Below are positions 15,861 through 24,724 of a stretch of DNA of 64,000 nucleotides, piece by piece. This DNA is from Verrucomicrobiia bacterium (lineage in GTDB: Bacteria > Verrucomicrobiota > Verrucomicrobiia > Palsa-1439). Numbering within the stretch: position 1 is the first letter of the stretch; every line of letters starts with the position of its first letter. Position numbers and translations under genes: made by a program. The stretch covers positions 186,001-250,000 of the forward strand of contig JAJVHY010000013.1 in assembly GCA_022072455.1 (NCBI GenBank), in the 5' to 3' direction. Under the pieces are notes generated by a model, which was not told the origin of the DNA, made no database searches, and was given only the letters and a program-made list of their open reading frames with translations.

Positions 15861-16784
15861 ATGCTCTATCCCTTACGATTCCAGCCCATTCTCGTCGAAC
15901 GCATCTGGGGCGGCACCACCCTCGCCCGCTACGGCAAGCCCCTTCCGCCCGGCAAACCCATCGGCGAAACCTGGGAAATCAGCGACCGCGACAAGGAACA
16001 AAGCGTTGTGATCAACGGCCCACTGAAAGGCCAAACCCTCCGGCAAGTGATGGAGAAGTGGGGTGACGAATTGCTGGGCCGCAAAGGTAGTGGAACGGGC
16101 GTCTCGCCCGTTGATTTGACCAGCGCAAACGGGCGAGACGCCTGTTCCACTAGATTTCCCCTCCTCATCAAAATGCTCGACGCCCGCGAGCGTCTGTCGC
16201 TTCAGGTCCATCCCCCGGCCGCCATCGCCCCCCAACTCGGCGGCGAACCCAAAACCGAAATGTGGTACATCCTCGAAGCCGCACCCGACGCCCATCTGAT
16301 TGCCGGCCTCAAACGCGGCACCACCCGCGCCCAATTTGAGAAAAACGCTGCCAGTTGCGTCCATCGGTTTCCCGTGCACGCCGGTGACTCGATTTTCATC
16401 CCGTCGGGCCGCGTCCATGCGATTGATGCCGGGCTGGTGATCGTGGAGATCCAACAAAACTCCGACACGACTTACCGGGTGGATGACTGGGGCCGCGGCC
16501 GGCAAGTTCATCTCGCGGAATCCATGGCCTCGATTGATTTCAACGACTTCGAGCCAGGAGTGAATCCCCTGCCGATCCAATGCGAACATTTCCGCGTCGA
16601 GAAGCTCAACGCGCCGGCGACAGGAACGTGCGACGGAACGTCGTTCCACATCCTCGCGGGTCTCACCGGCACGGTGACAGTCAATGACGAGAAGCTGAAC
16701 CCCGGTGATTTCGTGTTATTGCCGGCAGCGTTGGGGAACTACACGCTCACCGGCAACGGCACAGTCTTGCGGGCGACGCTGTAG
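15861..16784 (+). CDS. manA: mannose-6-phosphate isomerase, class I
   Basis: A 307-aa protein that interconverts fructose-6-P and mannose-6-P, feeding GDP-mannose synthesis. Family hallmarks are YPLRFQPILVERIWGG at the N-terminus, zinc ligands in LQVHP (residue ~115) and KTEMWYI, and SGRVHAIDAG (~182), then VEIQQNSDTTYRVDDWGR. The start MLYPLRF fits the family; an in-frame ATG at 15840 near the -10 box is an alternative. Residues about 76-97 (GTGVSPVDLTSANGRDACST) come from a palindromic element placed in the loop before FPLLIKMLDA. The gene is about as long as the short bacterial ManA class plus this insertion. Its TAG stop lies inside another palindrome at 16779-16837. Confidence 0.92.
   Translation: MLYPLRFQPILVERIWGGTTLARYGKPLPPGKPIGETWEISDRDKEQSVVINGPLKGQTLRQVMEKWGDELLGRKGSGTGVSPVDLTSANGRDACSTRFPLLIKMLDARERLSLQVHPPAAIAPQLGGEPKTEMWYILEAAPDAHLIAGLKRGTTRAQFEKNAASCVHRFPVHAGDSIFIPSGRVHAIDAGLVIVEIQQNSDTTYRVDDWGRGRQVHLAESMASIDFNDFEPGVNPLPIQCEHFRVEKLNAPATGTCDGTSFHILAGLTGTVTVNDEKLNPGDFVLLPAALGNYTLTGNGTVLRATL
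16088..16152. repeat. family-A palindromic element inside manA
   Basis: Inverted 25-bp arms (16088-16112 and 16128-16152) with one mismatch surround a 15-bp spacer. The left arm begins TAGTGGAACGGGCGTCTCGC. It is translated as GTGVSPV...NGRDACST in frame. Its relative in rimO is one base longer in the spacer. Confidence 0.92.
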
Positions 16785-16837
16785 GGTGCGCTATTGCGCA
16801 CCGCCCGGCCATCGGTGCGCAATAGCGCACCCTACAG
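16779..16837. repeat. perfect palindrome between manA and the carboxypeptidase gene
   Basis: Perfect 24-bp arms (16779-16802 and 16814-16837) with an 11-bp spacer; each arm starts CTGTAGGGTGCGCTATTGCG. The TAG of manA (16782-16784) and the TAG of the convergent carboxypeptidase gene (16832-16834, minus) are the same bases of the two arms. It could also act as a bidirectional terminator hairpin, although no T-tract follows. Confidence 0.9.
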
Positions 16838-18307
16838 CCGGTACAACTCACCGTACTTCTTCCGCAGATACCGGACGTATGGCTCGATGGTCATCGGCTG
16901 GCCGGTCGCGCGCTGGAGTAATTCGTCTGCCGTGAACTTGCGACCATGGCGGTAGATGTTTTCGCGCAGCCAATCATGGAGCGCCTTGAAATTCCCGCCG
17001 GCAATGTCGTGCGGCGCCGCTTCGAAGAATTGCGCGCTGAGAATATTACCGAGCGTGTAGCCCTGAAAGACGCCGCCAATGATGCCGCCGTACCAGTGGA
17101 CGTCCTGTAAGACACCGTCCCGGTCATCCGGGGCGCGCAACCCGAGATCGCTTTCATACCGGGCATGCCAGGCGTCGGGCAAATCCTTGACCGCGAGCTT
17201 GCCTTCGAGCAACTGCAACTCGAAGTCGAACCGGAGCATGACGTGCAAGTTGTAAGTCACTTCGTCGGCATCGGTGCGGATGAGCGACCGTTCGACCTTG
17301 TTGATGGCCCGGTAAAATGTCGCGAGCGGCACCGGCTTCAATTGCGTCGGGAATGTCGCCTGGAGTTGCGGATAGAAAAACTCCCAGAACGCCCGGCTGC
17401 GTCCGACCAGATTCTCCCACGTGCGCGACTGACTTTCGTGAACGCCCGCCGACGTGCCGCCGGCCAGCGGCGTGCCCTCGTAACCGGGGTCGATCCCCTG
17501 TTCGTAGAGCGCATGCCCGGCTTCGTGCAACGTGCTGAACAGCGCCTCACCCAAATCGTTCTCTTTCACGCGCGTCGTGATGCGCACGTCGCCGAGGGAA
17601 AACTTCGTCATGAACGGATGATGCGTCTTGTCCTGCCGGCCGCGCTGGAAATCGAAGCCGAACTGCCGGATCACCAGCTGACCAAACGCCAACTGCGCCG
17701 CTTCCGGGAAGTGCTGCCGCAAGCAGGACTCGTCGGCGACCGGCTGGGCGGTGATCGCTTTGACAATCGGCACGAGCTGCGCCCGCAATTCGCCGAAGAC
17801 TTGCCTGATGGTGGCGGCTTTCATGCCGTAGTCCGCGGCATCAATCAGTGGGTCGGCAATGTGATTGTAGCCGGGAAAGAAATCGGCGAGTTGCCGGCTG
17901 AGATCGAGCGTTTTTTCCAAGGCGGGCCGGACACTCGCAAAATCGTTGGCCGGTCGTGCCTTCGTCCAGAGTTCGTAGGTTTGCGATTGGTGTTCGCTGA
18001 GTTGGGCGGCGAAGGCGACCGGGATTTTGATGGCGCGCTCGTAATCGCGACGCGTCACGCGCAACAGCGCGTCTTCGTCCTCGTTTTCCGCACGGGCGGC
18101 GGCGAGCAGCTTGCCGATGACCGGTGCGGTGAATTTCTCGTGGGCCAGTTTCGTGAGGGTCGCGAGTTGCCGGCCGCGCGCGGCGGCCCCGCCGGGCGGC
18201 ATGTAGGTGGTTTGATCCCACGACAGCAGACTGCCGGCGGAGCCGAGGTCGTCAATTTCGTGCAGGAGTTTTTTCAGTTCTTGGAGTTGGGGATGCATGT
18301 TCACCAT
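16832..18307 (-). CDS. M32-family metallocarboxypeptidase
   Basis: A 491-aa cytoplasmic zinc carboxypeptidase of the Thermus Taq type, which trims C-terminal residues with broad specificity. The HExxH zinc motif is in STLHEAGHALYEQG, followed by GTSAGVHESQSRTWENLVGR, the hallmark with the third ligand region. The N-terminus (LKKLLHEIDDLGSAGSLLSW) and C-terminus (IEPYVRYLRKKYGELYRL) are both family-typical, so the length is complete. ATG at 18307 overlaps the stop of the upstream aldo/keto reductase (ATGGTGA), while a second ATG at 18298 is possible. Its stop codon is supplied by a palindromic repeat arm. Confidence 0.92.
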   Translation of the reverse strand: MVNMHPQLQELKKLLHEIDDLGSAGSLLSWDQTTYMPPGGAAARGRQLATLTKLAHEKFTAPVIGKLLAAARAENEDEDALLRVTRRDYERAIKIPVAFAAQLSEHQSQTYELWTKARPANDFASVRPALEKTLDLSRQLADFFPGYNHIADPLIDAADYGMKAATIRQVFGELRAQLVPIVKAITAQPVADESCLRQHFPEAAQLAFGQLVIRQFGFDFQRGRQDKTHHPFMTKFSLGDVRITTRVKENDLGEALFSTLHEAGHALYEQGIDPGYEGTPLAGGTSAGVHESQSRTWENLVGRSRAFWEFFYPQLQATFPTQLKPVPLATFYRAINKVERSLIRTDADEVTYNLHVMLRFDFELQLLEGKLAVKDLPDAWHARYESDLGLRAPDDRDGVLQDVHWYGGIIGGVFQGYTLGNILSAQFFEAAPHDIAGGNFKALHDWLRENIYRHGRKFTADELLQRATGQPMTIEPYVRYLRKKYGELYRL

Positions 18308-19305
18308 CGGTGCAGGTGCGGGCCAAAATCGGATTCGTAGAACGGGGCGGCCATCGTGCCGGGCGGCGCGATCTCATCGATTCGCTTCCGATCAGCACCG
18401 GCAAGCTGAATGGCCAAGGCGCCGAGACTTTCCTCAAAGTGTTCGAGCGTGCGCGGCCCGATGATCGGACTGGTGACGCCGGGTTGCTGCAAGCACCACG
18501 CGAGCGCCAACTGACCGAGCGTGCAATTCTTCGCCGCCGCCAGTGGTTGCAAGCCGGCCACGACTTCGTACATCCGGGGAGTGAGACGCCGCTGCAGCCA
18601 CGCGGCTTCCTTGTTGGCATACCGGCCTGCCGTCGCGGGGACGTCGCGCTGATATTTGCCGGTAAGCAAACCGCCGCCGAGCGGACTCCACGGGATGACG
18701 CCGAAGCCGTAGGTCTGCGTCATCGGGAGCAACTCGCGTTCGATGCGCCGGTCAAGGAGGTTGTACGGCGGTTGCTCGCAGACGAACCGGTTGAGGCCGT
18801 ACTCTTTGGCCGCCCACAACGATTCCACCAGTTGCCACGCGGCGAATGTGCTGGTGCCGATGTAGCGTACCTTGCCGGCGCGGACGAGGTCATCGAGCGC
18901 GCGCAATGTTTCATCGATCGGAATGTCTGATTGCGGCCGGTGAATTTGGTAGAGATCAATGTAGTCGGTCTGCAACCGGCGGAGACTGGCGTCACATTGG
19001 TCGATGATGTGCCGGCGGTGATTGCCGACCATGTTCGGATCGTCGTCGGCCATTTGACTGCGGACTTTGGTGGCGAGCACAACGCGATGGCGTTTGCCGT
19101 TGCGTTTCAGCGCGGTACCGACGAACTCCTCGCTGCGGCCCCGGCTGTAGGAGTTGGAGGTGTCGAGAAAGTTGATCCCGGCATCCAGCGCACGATCAAT
19201 GATGGCGCAGGAATCGTCCAGTTCGGTCTTCGCGCCAAACATCATGCAGCCCAGGCAGAGCGGACTGACTTTCACGCCGGTACGACCCAATGACCGGTAT
19301 TCCAT
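18301..19305 (-). CDS. aldo/keto reductase
   Basis: A 334-aa NADPH-dependent oxidoreductase of the AKR superfamily with a TIM-barrel fold. The N-terminus [19 protein letters not shown], the catalytic Asp/Tyr region ([18 protein letters not shown]), the Lys in VLATKV, the His in DLYQIHRP, and [19 protein letters not shown] all match. It resembles the YghZ/Tas-type subfamily and carries no signal peptide, unlike the Tat-exported paralogue at 20589. It overlaps the downstream M32 carboxypeptidase start and probably forms an operon with it. The substrate cannot be predicted. Confidence 0.9.
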   Translation of the reverse strand: MEYRSLGRTGVKVSPLCLGCMMFGAKTELDDSCAIIDRALDAGINFLDTSNSYSRGRSEEFVGTALKRNGKRHRVVLATKVRSQMADDDPNMVGNHRRHIIDQCDASLRRLQTDYIDLYQIHRPQSDIPIDETLRALDDLVRAGKVRYIGTSTFAAWQLVESLWAAKEYGLNRFVCEQPPYNLLDRRIERELLPMTQTYGFGVIPWSPLGGGLLTGKYQRDVPATAGRYANKEAAWLQRRLTPRMYEVVAGLQPLAAAKNCTLGQLALAWCLQQPGVTSPIIGPRTLEHFEESLGALAIQLAGADRKRIDEIAPPGTMAAPFYESDFGPHLHRW

Positions 19306-19321
19306 ATTCTATCTTTGGAAG

Positions 19322-19381
19322 GGCGCTCGCGCCGCGAGCGCCACTGGTGTTATTCAATTCGGACGGCGCGGCGCGCCGTCC
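19322..19381. repeat. two adjacent GC-rich palindromes
   Basis: GGCGCTCGCG-C-CGCGAGCGCC at 19322-19342 and GGACGGCGCG-G-CGCGCCGTCC at 19361-19381 are both perfect, separated by 18 bp. They sit between the aldo/keto reductase start and the stop of the rlmI-type gene. They belong to the same broad class of hairpin repeats as the other elements but differ in sequence. Confidence 0.8.
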
Positions 19382-19386
19382 CTACC

Positions 19387-20562
19387 CTAGACTACCTGCA
19401 ACAAAAACCCCTTCAAGTATTCCGTCTCCGGTACCCCCAACAATACCGGATGATCGGCGGACTGCGTCAGCGTCTTCACCAACCGGACGGTCTTCCGCGC
19501 GTCAGCCGCCGCTTCGATGACGACTGACTCCAACAAACTCGACGTGATGTGGTGCGAACAGGAGAACGTCGCGAGAATCCCGCCGGGCGGCAACATCTTC
19601 AGGGCGCGCAGGTTGATTTCCTTGTAGCCGCGCAACGCGTCATCCACGTTTTGTTTGGCGCGGGCGAACGTCGGCGGATCGAGGATGATGACGTCGAACT
19701 GCCGTTTCTCCTTGTCGTACGCTTTCAAGACATCGAAGACGTTGGCGCAGTTGAATTCGATTTTGCCTTCGACGCCATTCAGCTTGGCGTTGTTGTGGGC
19801 GCGGACATTGGCCGGCTCGGAGCTTTCGACCGCCTCGACGCGCGACGCGCCGGCTTTTGCCGCAAACATCCCGAAGCCGCCGTGATAGCTGAAACAGTCC
19901 AACACCTTCTTGCCGGCACAGTGCGCGCCGACGCTGGCGTAGTTTTCGGCCTGATCCAGAAAGAAGCCGGTCTTCTGGTCTTCGAGCAGATTGCCCTCGA
20001 ACTGTACGCCGCCGACGGTGATGACGGCATTGCCTTCGTACTTGCCATAGACGACGCCTTTCTCCTCCGGCAAGCCTTCGAGTCGCCGGCTGGGAACGTC
20101 GCTGCGTTCGAGGATGGATTTGGGTTTGAAGAGGTCGCGCAAAATCTCGATGAACGTGCCTTTCCGTTTATCCACCCCGAGGGTCAGCGCCTGGAAAACG
20201 AGGTCGTCGCCGAACTTGTCGACGATCAAGCCCGGCAGTTGGTCGGCCTCCGACCAGACCACGCGAAACGATGTGGCCGTCGCCGGCAACACGGTTTTCC
20301 GGTACGCCAGCGCCGCGTCGATGCGTTTGCGGAAAAAGGTCCGGTCGAGTTCTTCTTTGCCGGCGGTGAAGCGGCGGACGGTGATCTGGGATTTCCGGTT
20401 CAAGAGCCCGCTGCCGTGCGGCCGGTCCTTGTGATCGCGGATGTCGACGACATCGCCGTCGGCGGGTTCGCCGGTCAGCTTGGCGATTTCACCGGAATAG
20501 ATCCACGGATGACCGAACATGAGCCGGCGTTCCTTGCCGGGCTTGAGGATGACAGATGGCAT
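19387..20562 (-). CDS. rlmI: class I SAM-dependent 23S rRNA cytosine methyltransferase, RlmI type
   Basis: A 391-aa protein with an N-terminal PUA domain (residues 1-80: ILKPGKERRLMFGHPWIYSG, VVDIRDHKDRPHGSGLLN) and a C-terminal Rossmann methyltransferase. Motif I is VLDCFSYHGGFGM, the acidic motif II is VEAVESSE, and motif IV reads ILDPPTFAR. The final SCSHH segment is typical of the RlmI/RlmK family, which forms m5C1962 in 23S rRNA. Length and domain order are normal. Assignment to rRNA methylation is by family; the exact target base is inferred. Confidence 0.88.
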   Translation of the reverse strand: MPSVILKPGKERRLMFGHPWIYSGEIAKLTGEPADGDVVDIRDHKDRPHGSGLLNRKSQITVRRFTAGKEELDRTFFRKRIDAALAYRKTVLPATATSFRVVWSEADQLPGLIVDKFGDDLVFQALTLGVDKRKGTFIEILRDLFKPKSILERSDVPSRRLEGLPEEKGVVYGKYEGNAVITVGGVQFEGNLLEDQKTGFFLDQAENYASVGAHCAGKKVLDCFSYHGGFGMFAAKAGASRVEAVESSEPANVRAHNNAKLNGVEGKIEFNCANVFDVLKAYDKEKRQFDVIILDPPTFARAKQNVDDALRGYKEINLRALKMLPPGGILATFSCSHHITSSLLESVVIEAAADARKTVRLVKTLTQSADHPVLLGVPETEYLKGFLLQVV

Positions 20563-20588
20563 TCGCGGACGCTAACACGGTGGGCGCG

Positions 20589-21797
20589 TTATGCCAACAC
20601 TTCCGCGGCGCGGTGCATGTGTTTGGCAATATCAATGTGGTGCGGACACTTGGCGCTGGCGGCGCTGTAGTCCACGTCGGCAATCCGCCGCGCTTCCGCC
20701 GGTAATTCGGCGAAGTATTGCCGGGCTTTGGCGGATTCGGCGTAGCTGTCGTGGTACATCAGGTACCGGAGCGTGGTGCCGATCTGGATGCCGGCGGGAA
20801 CGCAGGCGTTGCAGATGTGTTGGCAGCCGGCACAGTAAAGATGCTGCGTGGCGTCGGCGTACCGGTGGAGCTCGTTCAACTCGGCGGCGGTCAACGCGGT
20901 TTTGTCGAGCGCGGCGGCGATGTTCTGTTTCATCTTGTCCAGCGTCTCCATGTGCGAGACGGCGGCAGTGATGCGTTCGTCCGCCCAGACGGCTTTGAGG
21001 ACGGCCTGGTGGCGGCTGAACTTTTTCTCTTCGAACTTTTTCACGCCGTCCTCGAATGAGACGGCTGAGCCTTGGGTTTTCATCGCGATGAGGCCGATGC
21101 CGGATTTGTGGGCGGCGTCAATGGCGCGGTTGAGTTTGTCGTTGCCGTAGTCGCGGAAGTTGTACTTGAACATGATCGAGTCAATCCACGGGAGCGTGGC
21201 GGCTTTCGTCAGCAACTCCGCGACGTTGCCGTGGTGGCAGGAGAACCCGAAGAAGCGGATCTTGCCTTCTTTCTTGAGCCGCTCCGCGCAGTCCGCCATG
21301 TCCGGCGCGAGAAACTTCTCGTGCTCCAACTGATGCATGTACAGCAGGTCCACCTGGTCGGTTTTCAACCGCTCCAGACTCTGGCGGAGCGTGCGCGTCA
21401 GGCCCTCCGGGGTGTGATTGCAGGATTTGGTGGTGATCCACATTTCCTTTCGTTTGCCGGTTTTGGCGAGGAAACCGCCCACGCCGGTCTCGCTGGCGCC
21501 ACCGGCATAGCAATCGGCCGTGTCCACGTAGTTCACACCGAACCGCAAACCCTCGGCCAGACGCGGGTCGAAGTTGGGGTCGAATTTCATGCCGCCGCCC
21601 ATCAACAAGATCGGGATGGTTTCTTTGGTCTTGCCGAGGACGCGGCGCGGGATTTTGGGCAAGGCCGGTGCGGCGGGTGGTTCGGCGGCCTCGGCCACGC
21701 CGGGCAATCGCGCGCCTATCAAGGCCGCGGCCCCGGCAACCGTGGCGGCACCCGCGTAGCGAAACATTTCCCGCCGAGTCATTTTTTTCTTGTTCAT
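20589..21797 (-). CDS. Tat-exported aldo/keto reductase with a C-terminal Fe-S-like cysteine cluster
   Basis: A 402-aa protein. The N-terminus MNKKKMTRREMFRYAGAATV is a twin-arginine signal with an alanine-rich hydrophobic core, so the enzyme should be exported folded. Residues about 50-300 form the AKR barrel (VNYVDTADCY, WITTKSC, QVDLLYMHQL). After it comes a ferredoxin-like tail with CAGCQHICNACVPAG and a further Cys in AKCPHH, which could bind a 4Fe-4S cluster. An AAGGA ribosome-binding site lies 7 nt before the ATG. It is the last gene of the DUF6599-DUF362-polyferredoxin run, which suggests a redox enzyme fed with electrons by the polyferredoxin. Confidence 0.85.
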   Translation of the reverse strand: MNKKKMTRREMFRYAGAATVAGAAALIGARLPGVAEAAEPPAAPALPKIPRRVLGKTKETIPILLMGGGMKFDPNFDPRLAEGLRFGVNYVDTADCYAGGASETGVGGFLAKTGKRKEMWITTKSCNHTPEGLTRTLRQSLERLKTDQVDLLYMHQLEHEKFLAPDMADCAERLKKEGKIRFFGFSCHHGNVAELLTKAATLPWIDSIMFKYNFRDYGNDKLNRAIDAAHKSGIGLIAMKTQGSAVSFEDGVKKFEEKKFSRHQAVLKAVWADERITAAVSHMETLDKMKQNIAAALDKTALTAAELNELHRYADATQHLYCAGCQHICNACVPAGIQIGTTLRYLMYHDSYAESAKARQYFAELPAEARRIADVDYSAASAKCPHHIDIAKHMHRAAEVLA

Positions 21798-21809
21798 AAC
21801 CGAGTTCCT

Positions 21810-23672
21810 TTAGGTTTGCCGCGACCGCAACAACAGCGACCGCTCTTTCGATCGTGATTCGCCGACGGCCGTGACATACACCGCGGGGTCGTCAATGACC
21901 GGGCACTCATGCTCGCAGATACCGCAGCCGATGCAAAGCTCGGGACGCATGTAGGGCCGGTTCAATGTGACCAGCGTCCCGTCCCAACGTTTGATCTGGA
22001 CGTCGTACGTGCCGATGGCCTTGGGCGAGACCGGGCAGACTTCCTCGCAGACAACACAGGGGGTTTCCATCGCCCACGGCAGGCAGCGGCCATGATTGAA
22101 GAACGCCGTGCCCAGTCGAATTGGCCCATCGGCGGCGAACTGGCCGAGGCCGAGTTTCTTTTCGAGGGAGATTTTCTGAATCGCGCCGGTGGGACAGACT
22201 TCGCTGCAGAGCGTGCAGTTGAGTTGGCAGAAACCGATGGACATATCCATGACCGGCGTCCACCACCCTTCCACGCCGCCGTGCGCGAGTTTCGACGGCT
22301 GGAGAACATTGGTCGGGCAGACGTTGATGCACTGGTCACATTTGATGCAGCGTTCGAGAAACTCGCTTTCCTCGACCGAGCCGGGGGGACGGATCGCCTT
22401 CCGGTTAAATCCCCGGTGATTCACCGCTGCCGACAGGCGTAGGAACGGATACGCCAACACGCCGGCAAAGCCCGACAAAATCCACCGCCGCCGGTTCAAG
22501 TCCGGCCAGGCGACTTCTTTCTCCGGTATCTTGCTGATGATATGCCGGCCATGCGCTGCTTTTTGGTGTTTTACCGGCAGGAAGCGGAACGTCAGCGCAT
22601 CCTCCGGGCAGTCGTCAATGCAGTTGAAGCAGACAAAACACTCACTCTTCCGCAACGCGGCCTGCGGATCGGAGGCACCTTCGCAGTGGGCAAGACAGAG
22701 ATTGCAGTCCGTACACCGCGTCAAGTCGCGATCAATCCGCCAGAGCGAGAACCGCGACAACCAACCGAGAAATGCACCCAGCGGACAGAGCACCCGGCAA
22801 AAGAACCGCGGGATCACCAGATTCATGCCGACCAAGACGATGATCATCGCGCCGATGAACCAGGCGCCGTAGAAAATCCGTTGGTCCGGCGCGCCCGGGG
22901 CGTGGGCCAACGGACGAATCCAACCGGCGTTGATGCCGCGCGATTCCAGCGCTCGTGATGTTTGATCGACGGCGAGATCCGCCGCCGGCGCAACCGTGGC
23001 GGTCATGGTGCGATACATCAGGCAAATCGGATCGAGAAACCCGATCTGCAACGAGCCGAAGACCGCCAGCACCATGAAGATGATCAGAATGATGTATTTG
23101 AGTTGGAAGATGGAGCGATACCGGTTGATCGCGAGTTTGTCGATGTTGCGGCGCGTGTTGAACAGCCAGCCGAAGAATTGATGGAGCGTGCCGTACGGAC
23201 ACATCCAGTTGCAGAAAAACCGGCCGAGAATCAGCGTCGGGATGATCAACACCAGACTCCAGATCAGATTCCGGTAAACTGTGTGCGTCGAAATCGCCGT
23301 GGCGACGGCAACCAGCGGGTCAATTTCGAGAAAGAGCGAGACCGGGTAGCCTTTCATCCGACTGAACCACGTCACAAAACAGAAAAACATGAACAGCGCG
23401 AAAAAGAAGAACTGTGAAATCACTCGAATCCGCGTGATGCGGAACACCCGCACCCACCACGGCGCCTGACTCGCCCGGTAATGCGCTTTGGGCGGCGCTG
23501 GGGCGGCAACGTTGCCGGTCTCGGACTTCAGTCGGTTCAGCAGATCGAAGGCGGCGTTCGAATCACTTGTTGGAGGGACGCGCTTCGTCGCGTCCGTTCG
23601 GGAAGCGGCCACGACGGAGCGTGGCCCTCCAGAACTACCGCAGCCGCCGCTCTTGCCGCAGCCGCAACTCAT
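21810..23672 (-). CDS. membrane polyferredoxin, NapH/NosR-like 4Fe-4S protein
   Basis: A protein of 620 aa. About six membrane helices are interrupted by the NapH/NosR signatures [15 protein letters not shown] and [13 protein letters not shown]. After the helices comes a string of 4Fe-4S motifs: [53 protein letters not shown] and [12 protein letters not shown]. This is an electron-transfer hub moving electrons between a quinone-side membrane module and peripheral clusters. The start [14 protein letters not shown] is set by the ATGA overlap with the DUF362 stop. Residues about 15-34 come from a family-B palindromic element. The neighbours suggest it powers exported redox proteins; the electron source is unknown. 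Confidence 0.88.
   Translation of the reverse strand: MSCGCGKSGGCGSSGGPRSVVAASRTDATKRVPPTSDSNAAFDLLNRLKSETGNVAAPAPPKAHYRASQAPWWVRVFRITRIRVISQFFFFALFMFFCFVTWFSRMKGYPVSLFLEIDPLVAVATAISTHTVYRNLIWSLVLIIPTLILGRFFCNWMCPYGTLHQFFGWLFNTRRNIDKLAINRYRSIFQLKYIILIIFMVLAVFGSLQIGFLDPICLMYRTMTATVAPAADLAVDQTSRALESRGINAGWIRPLAHAPGAPDQRIFYGAWFIGAMIIVLVGMNLVIPRFFCRVLCPLGAFLGWLSRFSLWRIDRDLTRCTDCNLCLAHCEGASDPQAALRKSECFVCFNCIDDCPEDALTFRFLPVKHQKAAHGRHIISKIPEKEVAWPDLNRRRWILSGFAGVLAYPFLRLSAAVNHRGFNRKAIRPPGSVEESEFLERCIKCDQCINVCPTNVLQPSKLAHGGVEGWWTPVMDMSIGFCQLNCTLCSEVCPTGAIQKISLEKKLGLGQFAADGPIRLGTAFFNHGRCLPWAMETPCVVCEEVCPVSPKAIGTYDVQIKRWDGTLVTLNRPYMRPELCIGCGICEHECPVIDDPAVYVTAVGESRSKERSLLLRSRQT
23571..23631. repeat. family-B palindromic element inside the polyferredoxin gene
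   Basis: The outer arms TGGAGGG and CCCTCCA enclose two smaller hairpins (GGACGCG/CGCGTCC and GGCCACG/CGTGGCC). The whole is an imperfect inverted repeat about 61 bp long. It lies near the 5' end of the gene and is translated in frame ([19 protein letters not shown]). Confidence 0.85.
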
Positions 23673-24724
23673 CCGACCTGCTCCTCTTTCCACGCGACAT
23701 TCTTCCAATCGAGATTACCCAGTCCACGCTCTTGGGCGTTGAACAAATACTTCGGCAATTCACTCGACCGGCCGAGCAACTGCGAAAATCCCCACGCGTC
23801 CGCCGCAATCTGATCGGTCGCGGCGACGATGGTGTGGCCCATCGCGACGTCTGACAAATCACCGCCGGTCGGCCCGCTTTTCATCAACACCCGCGAGCCG
23901 TCCATGATCACAAATGTCGGTTTCATCATCAACGCGAGATCGGCAATGATGTTGTGAATGTCCTGGTGAAACTGATTCCGCCGGCCGCCGAGCAAGCCGT
24001 ACCAGTTCTTCGTGCACATGCTCGCGTGACACAGATTGTGATCCTTGACCGGCGAGATGCCGATCACTTTATCCACGCCCCGAAATGGGGTGTAGAAAAA
24101 CGGCCAGCGCTCGATCAATTTCGCGCCGGGCACTGCCAACATCTCGAAACTCGACGGGGTTGGCAGATAAACCTTCGCGCCGGCACCGCGCGCCGCGGCC
24201 CCGATGCCGGTCTTGGCAAAACAACTCTCCGGCGACTCAATTGGATTATCGGCCACGCGGACTTCTGCCGCGCCGGCTTCGCGGACAAGATGAATCAACG
24301 CCGCCAGAACTTCCGGATTGCTCGTTGCGCCGAGTTTGGGTGACCGGTCGAACGCGACGTTCGGTTTGATCAACACCACGTCGCCTTTGTTGATGAAATG
24401 TTCAATCCCACCGATGGCGGCGATCGCCATCTTCAACATCTGCGGATAGTTCTCGCCGCGCGCAATCCCGAGCGTTTTCGCGCCCAATGCCGGGGCGACG
24501 GTGAAATTCTTCAGGTGGAGCGTTGGCTCTTGCGGTTTGCCGAGTTCGCCGGTCGGATCGTGCAGCGCCCGCCACAGAAAGCCGGCCCCGGTGGCCACGG
24601 CGGCGGTAACGCCAAGTCGAACCAGAAACTCCCGGCGCGTCGGCCAGTCCTCGGAATGCCGGTGCTGCGGGGCGTGTGCGTTGGCGCGTCGCGCGTGTGC
24701 TTTCAGATCTTTCTCGTCACTCAT
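23669..24724 (-). CDS. DUF362 protein with Tat-like signal
   Basis: A protein of 351 aa. The N-terminus carries [20 protein letters not shown], a twin-arginine-type signal, so the protein is probably exported or membrane-anchored. The body matches the DUF362 family: [48 protein letters not shown] and [18 protein letters not shown]. The molecular function of DUF362 is not established, but it is often linked to Fe-S proteins. ATG at 24724 overlaps the stop of the upstream DUF6599-like gene (ATGAGTGA), and the stop overlaps the polyferredoxin start (ATGA). Strict coupling on both sides supports a joint complex or pathway. Confidence 0.87.
   Translation of the reverse strand: MSDEKDLKAHARRANAHAPQHRHSEDWPTRREFLVRLGVTAAVATGAGFLWRALHDPTGELGKPQEPTLHLKNFTVAPALGAKTLGIARGENYPQMLKMAIAAIGGIEHFINKGDVVLIKPNVAFDRSPKLGATSNPEVLAALIHLVREAGAAEVRVADNPIESPESCFAKTGIGAAARGAGAKVYLPTPSSFEMLAVPGAKLIERWPFFYTPFRGVDKVIGISPVKDHNLCHASMCTKNWYGLLGGRRNQFHQDIHNIIADLALMMKPTFVIMDGSRVLMKSGPTGGDLSDVAMGHTIVAATDQIAADAWGFSQLLGRSSELPKYLFNAQERGLGNLDWKNVAWKEEQVG

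Noticed and set aside
19549-20670. 373-aa open frame on the plus strand
   Set aside because: It lies opposite the rlmI-type methyltransferase, which has all family motifs.
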